From an uncultured Lachnospiraceae bacterium (GTDB taxonomy: Bacteria; Bacillota_A; Clostridia; Lachnospirales; Lachnospiraceae), in the NCBI GenBank assembly GCA_902780985.1, contig CACZHN010000077.1, positions 1 to 10,076 of the forward strand: a stretch of 10,076 nt of DNA, read 5' to 3'. The position numbers and the translations under genes were made by a program. Under the pieces are notes generated by a model. That model was given only the letters and a program-made list of their open reading frames with translations, had not been told where the DNA came from and searched no databases. Below, piece by piece: positions 1 through 5,800 of the stretch (positions are counted from its first letter, which is position 1; each line of letters begins with the position of its first letter).

Positions 1-143
1 TCCGCATCGGCCAATGTTCTTCCCAGTTCCGTCATATATCTGAAAATCGCACCGTAATCGCTTTCCTCCACGCTGCACATTTCCGTATAAAGCTTGCTGC
101 TGATATCATTGATATTCTTTAATATATCTTCTGCATTATACAT
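1..143 (-). CDS. Partial CDS (N-terminus only); possible GAF-type signalling protein
   Basis: This is an open frame of 47 codons that starts with ATG at 143 and runs off the left edge. It begins MYNAEDILKNINDISSKLY and ends near the edge with YMTELGRTLADA. A good ribosome site, AAAGGGG at 158-152, lies 8 nt before the ATG and overlaps the stop codon of the MBL gene, so the gene is the next member of the operon with a 13-nt gap. The helical start followed by 'LGRTLADA' resembles the beginning of GAF-domain signalling proteins, including some HD-type phosphodiesterases in clostridia. That resemblance is from memory and weak, because none of the domain core is inside the window. The reading frame itself is well supported by the start, the ribosome site and the spacing. 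Confidence 0.6.
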   Translation of the reverse strand, partial: MYNAEDILKNINDISSKLYTEMCSVEESDYGAIFRYMTELGRTLADA

Positions 144-156
144 AACCCAATCCCCT

Positions 157-876
157 TTACGCCATAGGTACAAGCTCAAAAGCCGTGTCTTTAATCTTTT
201 CTATTATCTCATTTTCTTTATCAAGATGCATCAAAAAAACTTTTATATTTTTTTCTTTGAAATAATCATCCTTCTTTACCAGAACATCCACGAAAATGTG
301 AACCTCCGTCTTATATGCGGAACACTCCGTATAAAGCACACTTCCTTCATCGAGAAAAGAAAGATAAGGATCCAGCGACCTTGTATCACCTGTGTAAATC
401 GTATTTATTCCGTCTATTTCAAGATTATAGCCGAAGCATTTCCCGTCCAGTGCAGGCACATGCTTGGTTGGGATTGCAGCCTTGAGCCAGGTTTCACCGG
501 AAGCGCTTTTATACTCTTCTGCCGTTACAAGACTGTAGTTTTCTTTGTCGCAGCCGTCCAGTTCCGTAAGCATATAATCAAGATTCTTCTTAACCTCTTC
601 CGAAGGAGCTATGACCGTTACTTTAATGCCCCATACAAACTTGGCATAATGTATGGTAAGGGCCAGTCCTCCCACATGATCACTGTGGGTATGAGTTACC
701 GCAATAACCAGTTTATCGGGCTTTTCCGTTCCGGCAAAGGCAGCAAGGCCTTCATTCTTCAGTCTTTTAAACGTGATCAGCGGGCAGTCCATCAGGACAA
801 GCGAACTTCCCTGCACGAAGCATGCACCGTTATGATCATCCGAAAAACCGGCACCTCTTCCCAAGAATTTAAGCAT
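157..876 (-). CDS. MBL-fold metallo-hydrolase (RNase Z-like subgroup)
   Basis: A soluble 239-residue protein of the metallo-beta-lactamase superfamily. The zinc-binding motif HTHSDH is clear (His62, His64, Asp66, His67, followed by VGG). The other expected ligands are His139 in PTKHVP, Asp164 in YTGDTR and His217 in FLMHLD, so a complete two-metal site is predicted. There is no signal peptide or membrane segment, so it should act in the cytoplasm. The ATG at 876 lies inside the last codons of the cyclase gene (8-nt overlap), and its ribosome site GGAGG at 887-883 is also inside that gene, which suggests translational coupling. The superfamily includes RNase Z-like nucleases, phosphodiesterases and other hydrolases, and the substrate cannot be read from the sequence. 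Its tight link to a nucleotide cyclase makes a cyclic-nucleotide or related phosphodiester substrate worth testing, but that is inference. Fold call certain; function open. Confidence 0.9.
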   Translation of the reverse strand: MLKFLGRGAGFSDDHNGACFVQGSSLVLMDCPLITFKRLKNEGLAAFAGTEKPDKLVIAVTHTHSDHVGGLALTIHYAKFVWGIKVTVIAPSEEVKKNLDYMLTELDGCDKENYSLVTAEEYKSASGETWLKAAIPTKHVPALDGKCFGYNLEIDGINTIYTGDTRSLDPYLSFLDEGSVLYTECSAYKTEVHIFVDVLVKKDDYFKEKNIKVFLMHLDKENEIIEKIKDTAFELVPMA

Positions 877-2653
877 TATGTACCTCCGTTACCTCATATA
901 CAAATACGCCTTTACTTTTACCCTTAAGAGGTATCTCACCTATTTCTTTAACCTCTATCCTGTCCTTTACTCTTTCGTAAAGGGCATCACTGATAAGCAC
1001 CTGTCCCTTCTTGGCATTTGCTTCAAGACGGGCAGCTGTATTTACCGTATCACCAATAGCCGTAAAGTCCATTCTGAAGTCGCAGCCAATATTACCAACT
1101 ACCGCAGGACCTACATTTACTCCCACACCGAATCCGACGCTTCTTCCGTACTTCTCCATAAGCGTCTTTTCCAGAGCCTCACCGCCTTTTACTATATCCA
1201 TAGCGGCGCAGACTGCCTTAAACTCATAATCCGGAAGGTCGAAAGGCGAATTGAAAACCGCCATGGTTGCATCACCTACGAACTTATCCAGAGTACCCAG
1301 ATTATCGAATATGGACTTGGATGTGAGGGTCAGATATTCATTTAATATCTCAACGACCTGTTCCGGTTCCAGCGCTTCCGACATAGTGGTAAATCCGCGG
1401 ATATCCACGAAAAGCACTGCGATATCTCTGTTTTCGCCTCCTACCTTTATCTGGAAATCACCCTTCTTGGAGATTTCTTCCACAACCTGAGGCGCAACAT
1501 ACTTACGAAATGCATTCAGTATCTTCCTCTTTCTCGCCATTTCCATAAGGTATCCGATGGCAAGAGAAGCAATATAAGATATGATCAGCAGCATCGGAAA
1601 GTATATTACCGAGTATGACTGACCTTTATTATTCAGAGCAGCAAGAATGAACAATTCAACTGCTATAACAATTATCATAATGATAAGCGAAAGCCATGGT
1701 TTCAGCTTTCTGAAAAGCAGATACATGATCATGGCTAAAACAGCCGTAATAAGAGCAAATATATAGGAATTTCCGGTTACTGAAAATCTTCCCTGAATAT
1801 AGGACTGCAGTATATTTGCATGAACTTCTGCTCCGTACATCTGGCGGCTTCCGCCGTTCGGAACTTCAAAGTCGTCCTGCATACCCGGTGCGTATGCTCC
1901 CACAAGAATAATGCTGTCCGTAAATGTTCTTGTGTCTATCTTACCACTTAAAACATCAGTCAGCGAAACATACTCGTAATCGCCCGGTTTTCCGGAATAA
2001 TTGATTATTGCGCGTCCGTTTTTATCAATCGGTACCGTAGTCGGAGTTATCCCCTTTCTGCTGCAGTACTCCTCATAAAGAACATTAGAAAACATCTTCT
2101 GTTTTTCAGAGCCGTAATACTCCGAAGGAATGATCCTTCTTACGGTTCCGTCCGAATCCGGAGCTACGTTGCTGTATCCAACCTTGCAGACCGCTTTGAG
2201 ACTGTCAAAAGGCTCTTCAACCGTTTCAACCGGATAAGTCGAATAGCCGTCTGCATTTTTCTCCAGCTTTCTTCCGTAGATAAGGTGATCAACCACTATT
2301 ACATTTCCGGATGCGGCAGCCGCTTCCACGAATGCCTCGTCGCCCTCATCTACATTTCCCGAAAACTGAATATCGAAGCCCACAAGAAGGGGCTTCGACT
2401 CAGGATTTTCATTAAGTTTATTCAGGAGATCCGCATAAACATTTCTGGACCAGGTCTGGATCGGACCCAGCTCTGCCATGGTTCTTTCATCGATTCCTAT
2501 TATCTTTATCTTACTGTCTATACCTCTCGGAATCTGATACAGGGCATCCTTAGCCATGTTATCAAAGAATCTGAAGCAGTTTGTCACAGTAAGCACAAAG
2601 ACCAGAATTCCGACTATGAGAGTCTCCGTAATAATTCTTATCTTACTTTTCAT
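869..2653 (-). CDS. CHASE2-domain class III adenylate/guanylate cyclase
   Basis: A 594-residue membrane receptor cyclase. Residues 8-25 form an N-terminal membrane segment. Residues about 30-290 are an extracytoplasmic CHASE2 sensor with its usual landmarks: VGFDIQFSGNVDEGDEAF near 91-108, GYSNVAPDSDGTVRRI near 159-174 and ILVGAYAPGMQDDF near 249-262. Three membrane segments follow (about 297-314, 320-340, 349-370), then a short linker and the cyclase domain (about 408-590). The metal-binding aspartates are Asp417 (FVDIRGFT) and Asp461 (FVGDATMAVF). The purine-selecting pair is Lys457 and Thr531, the combination typical of adenylate rather than guanylate specificity. Asn538 and Arg542 (VNTAAR) are the transition-state residues. 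The enzyme should therefore be active as a homodimer, most likely making cAMP. Its ATG shares one base with the stop of the upstream giant surface protein (TGATG), with AAAAGG at 2666-2661 as ribosome site. CHASE2 ligands are generally unknown. Cyclase call certain; cAMP rather than cGMP is probable. Confidence 0.96.
   Translation of the reverse strand: MKSKIRIITETLIVGILVFVLTVTNCFRFFDNMAKDALYQIPRGIDSKIKIIGIDERTMAELGPIQTWSRNVYADLLNKLNENPESKPLLVGFDIQFSGNVDEGDEAFVEAAAASGNVIVVDHLIYGRKLEKNADGYSTYPVETVEEPFDSLKAVCKVGYSNVAPDSDGTVRRIIPSEYYGSEKQKMFSNVLYEEYCSRKGITPTTVPIDKNGRAIINYSGKPGDYEYVSLTDVLSGKIDTRTFTDSIILVGAYAPGMQDDFEVPNGGSRQMYGAEVHANILQSYIQGRFSVTGNSYIFALITAVLAMIMYLLFRKLKPWLSLIIMIIVIAVELFILAALNNKGQSYSVIYFPMLLIISYIASLAIGYLMEMARKRKILNAFRKYVAPQVVEEISKKGDFQIKVGGENRDIAVLFVDIRGFTTMSEALEPEQVVEILNEYLTLTSKSIFDNLGTLDKFVGDATMAVFNSPFDLPDYEFKAVCAAMDIVKGGEALEKTLMEKYGRSVGFGVGVNVGPAVVGNIGCDFRMDFTAIGDTVNTAARLEANAKKGQVLISDALYERVKDRIEVKEIGEIPLKGKSKGVFVYEVTEVHNA
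883..887 (-). promoter_or_regulatory. Ribosome-binding site of the MBL gene inside the cyclase gene
   Basis: GGAGG read on the minus strand, 6 nt before the ATG at 876. It lies entirely inside the cyclase coding sequence (codons for T-E-V near the C-terminus), so ribosomes finishing the cyclase pass directly over it. This fixes the MBL start at 876. Confidence 0.75.
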
Positions 2654-2820
2654 CAGTCTACCTTTTCGAATGTATATTCTCCGCCGGCATTAACATATAT
2701 GTCCGTACCGCCGTTATATATAGTGGAATCTCCGGTGATCCTCCACTTTCCGGATGGCAGCTTATAGGATTCACCCGGTTCAAGTCTTATCTTCTTTCCT
2801 GCAGGAATGACTTTGTCCCT
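2653..2820 (-). other. C-terminal cap of the giant secreted protein
   Basis: Residues about 1705-1759 follow the last repeat and do not resemble it. The segment is short, Gly- and Lys-rich and predicted beta (PAGKKIRLEPGESYKLPSGK, then WRITGDSTIYNGG). It sits where Gram-positive surface proteins normally carry an anchoring or sorting signal, but it has no hydrophobic stretch. It may be a small beta domain for binding the envelope or a partner. I do not recognise the family. Confidence 0.55.
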
Positions 2821-5800
2821 CAGCCATGCTGCATAAAGCTTAACTTCGGTAGTATACTCATTTCCCGCTTCATCGATCGCGGTAACCGTAAATGTATTCT
2901 TTCCGCCTGTTGCATCAAGCTCAACCAGTGCCTGATTATCCTTTACGGTAACAGGCTTTCCGTTAACCGTTACTGATGTCAGATGGTCATCCAGAAGATT
3001 AAAGCTTATATGATCCGCATAAACTATCTCTGACAGATTTACACTGTTTTCTTTCTCATCAACAGCTATCTCGCCCAGGACAGGTTTTACGGTATCTATC
3101 TTTAATTCCTGATTAACGGCAATGTATGATGTTATGGCACCTGACGAATGCTTCAGGTATACCTGCTGTGATCCGCCCGTATAAGGAACGGTCTTACCAA
3201 ACGGTCCGTTAATACTTGTGGAAATGGTATATCCTTCCGGTGCAACGATATTTACATCTGAAACGAAGTATCCGTTGTCTCCGCTCTTTCCGTCAAATGA
3301 ATAAGGCACTGTCGGAGCAGGATAAAACATTATATCAAACGCTTTTTCTATTGTATTTTCCTGAAATTCTTCATCGCCCGATACGGAAACTCTCACAACA
3401 TAACTTCCTACTGCAGTAGGTTTTTCCTCTGAATAACCGCTTCCGGAATTAAGATTCTTATATTCTATCTTGAGCTGTCCCAATGATTCGGTCCATACTA
3501 CAGGCTGATAATCTCTACCGAAATACTGACTCTCTAAATCCACAAAAAGTGACGGTTTCACAAGAGTTTTCTGTTCAGGTTTCGGTTGCGGAAGAGGTTC
3601 CGGTTCAGGTGTAGGTTCCGGTTCAGGTTCAGGTGTAGGTTCCGGTTCAGGTGTAGGTTCCGGATTCTTTTCAGGTTTCTTAAGTATGAAAGCGAGAGTA
3701 TATTCGTTCCCGGATTTATCGGTTGCTGTTATCTTGCAGTTCTTTTCGGTTGATTCATCGGACTCAAAAGTGATCTCGGATGTATATCCGTTCTCATCAT
3801 CTCCGTTGATCACACTTTTCAAAGTACTTTCGTTCTCTGTTGCAACAACACTGTAGAGATTCGGATCGGATATAGTGATATTTACTTTTTCTGCCGTAAT
3901 CGTACTTCCGTCAATTACAGCCTTCTCTGTATCATCAACGAATGATCTTGCAATAACCGGTTTCTTCGAATCAAATACAACTTTCGAAAGAACAGGTGCT
4001 GCTTCAGTTAACGCAACCGTCCCGGTCTCAGCTCCGTCCGATACTCTCTTTATGAAGAGCTTATAATCGGAATCCTCAATATCGGCTTCCGTTAATGTAA
4101 CTGATCCCGCAAACTCAGAATCACTGTTTGACTTTATCTTATAACCCTCAGCTGCTGTAAGGGTCACTTCTTCTTTAGCATAATTCGTATTCTTTAATCC
4201 CGATACAGAAACTACATTTTCAGGCACAGGAATATACACGATACTGAAACCCGCAAGTTCCGATTCGCCTTCTCTGTATATATCCGTTTCCTCTGCAACA
4301 ACCTTAAACTCATAGTTGCCTGTAGTATTTGTATCCGGCTTTGATATCTCTTCGCCATCCTTATAGTATTTTATGGTCCAGGTTCCTTCATAATCATCAG
4401 GAAGAGTTACAAGGCTCGTAAAGTCATAGTCAGTTCCCACATAAACTGTTCCCGGCTCCGCTATCTCTATCTCAAGATCGGATAAAAGATCACGCGGGTG
4501 GGTAAGGCTGAAGCCGTATGTAAATTCATTTCCGGATTTATCCTTAGCTGTAACAGAAATGTCCTTAGGACTTCCCTCAACTGCTTCGAAAACAAGACTC
4601 GCACTGTATCCGGATTCTTCATCTCCGGTGATACCGTCTTCAAGCGTATAGTCACCTTCTGATGTATCAACACTGAAAAGATGTGCATCGGATATGGTTA
4701 TCTCAACCTTCTCTCCGACAACCTCATCACCGTTTTCAACTGTTTTTGCCGAACCGTCCACAAGGATAGATCCGTCAATTCCCGGATCAACGGTATCAAA
4801 GACCACGTCACCTATCGCAGGCACCACATCACTGAGTGACAATTCGTCAGTCTGTGCTCCGCCGGCTGCCTTCTTTAATACAACCTTATAACCCGCATTC
4901 TTTAAATCTTCTTCGGTAACGGTAAGGCTTGTGGAAAATGCGCTTCCGTCTGCATTACTCTTAATTCTGTATCCTTCTGCCGGTGTTACAACAACCGAAG
5001 CTTTAGCATACTTTTCATTCTGTACACCGCTTATAGACGCAGCATCAGCCGGACAGCCTAGATAATCCACACTGAAGCTTACCTCTTCCGATTCTCCTGC
5101 TTTATATAAGCTTCCCTCTGTTGCAACAACCTTAAATGTATATGTTCCCGGTACGTCTGTATCAGGCTTTTCTATCGACTCTCCGTCCTTAAAATACTTT
5201 AACGACCATGTGCCGTCATAATCTTCCGGAAGTGTCACCAGATTGGTAAAGTCATATGTGGTACCCACATAAACCTGTTCCGGCTCGGATACATTTATCT
5301 CAAGCTCCTCCAGCAGATCCTTAGGATGTTTGAGGGTAAAATCGAGTTCAAATTCATTTCCCGATAGATCGTATCCTTTTACGGTATAAGCCGTCGGACT
5401 TCCCTCTACGGCTGTAAATGCAAGATTTCCCGAGATATCAGTCTCGCTTGATCCCGTAAGACCTCCGTTAAGTAACGTATAATCCTGCGCGGTTTCTCCA
5501 TCGGAAACCGTAATGATCTCAAGATATTTATCAGAAACAGTCATCTCAACCTTTTCGGCTGTAACTATATCACCGTCCGCTATAGCCTTCGCTTCTCCGT
5601 CAACAAGAGGTGTTCCGGATATAACAGGATCCGCAGTATCAAATACCATAGCTTCGACATTCGGCAGGATTACAGCAAGAGATACCTCTGCCGTCTCAGC
5701 CGAAGTATCGTTATTCATAAGTTTCACCAAGTATGATGAATCTTTACAATCCTCTTCCGTGATTATAAGTGAACCGCCGAACTCCGAACCTGTCTTGTTG

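Noticed and set aside
94..927. A 277-codon open frame on the plus strand opposite the MBL gene
   Set aside because: It is antisense to a gene with a complete metal-binding motif set, its product is low-complexity and rich in Phe/Ile without domain features, and it has no good ribosome site. It is a shadow frame.
878..2767. Several plus-strand open frames (878-1345, 1011-1229, 1251-1490, 2285-2767)
   Set aside because: All lie opposite the CHASE2 cyclase or the end of the giant gene, whose products match known domains residue by residue. The plus-strand products show no recognisable motif.
3596..3663. Tandem repeats that might suggest a CRISPR array or iterons
   Set aside because: The units are contiguous with no unique spacers and encode an in-frame Pro/Glu linker, so they are coding low-complexity DNA.
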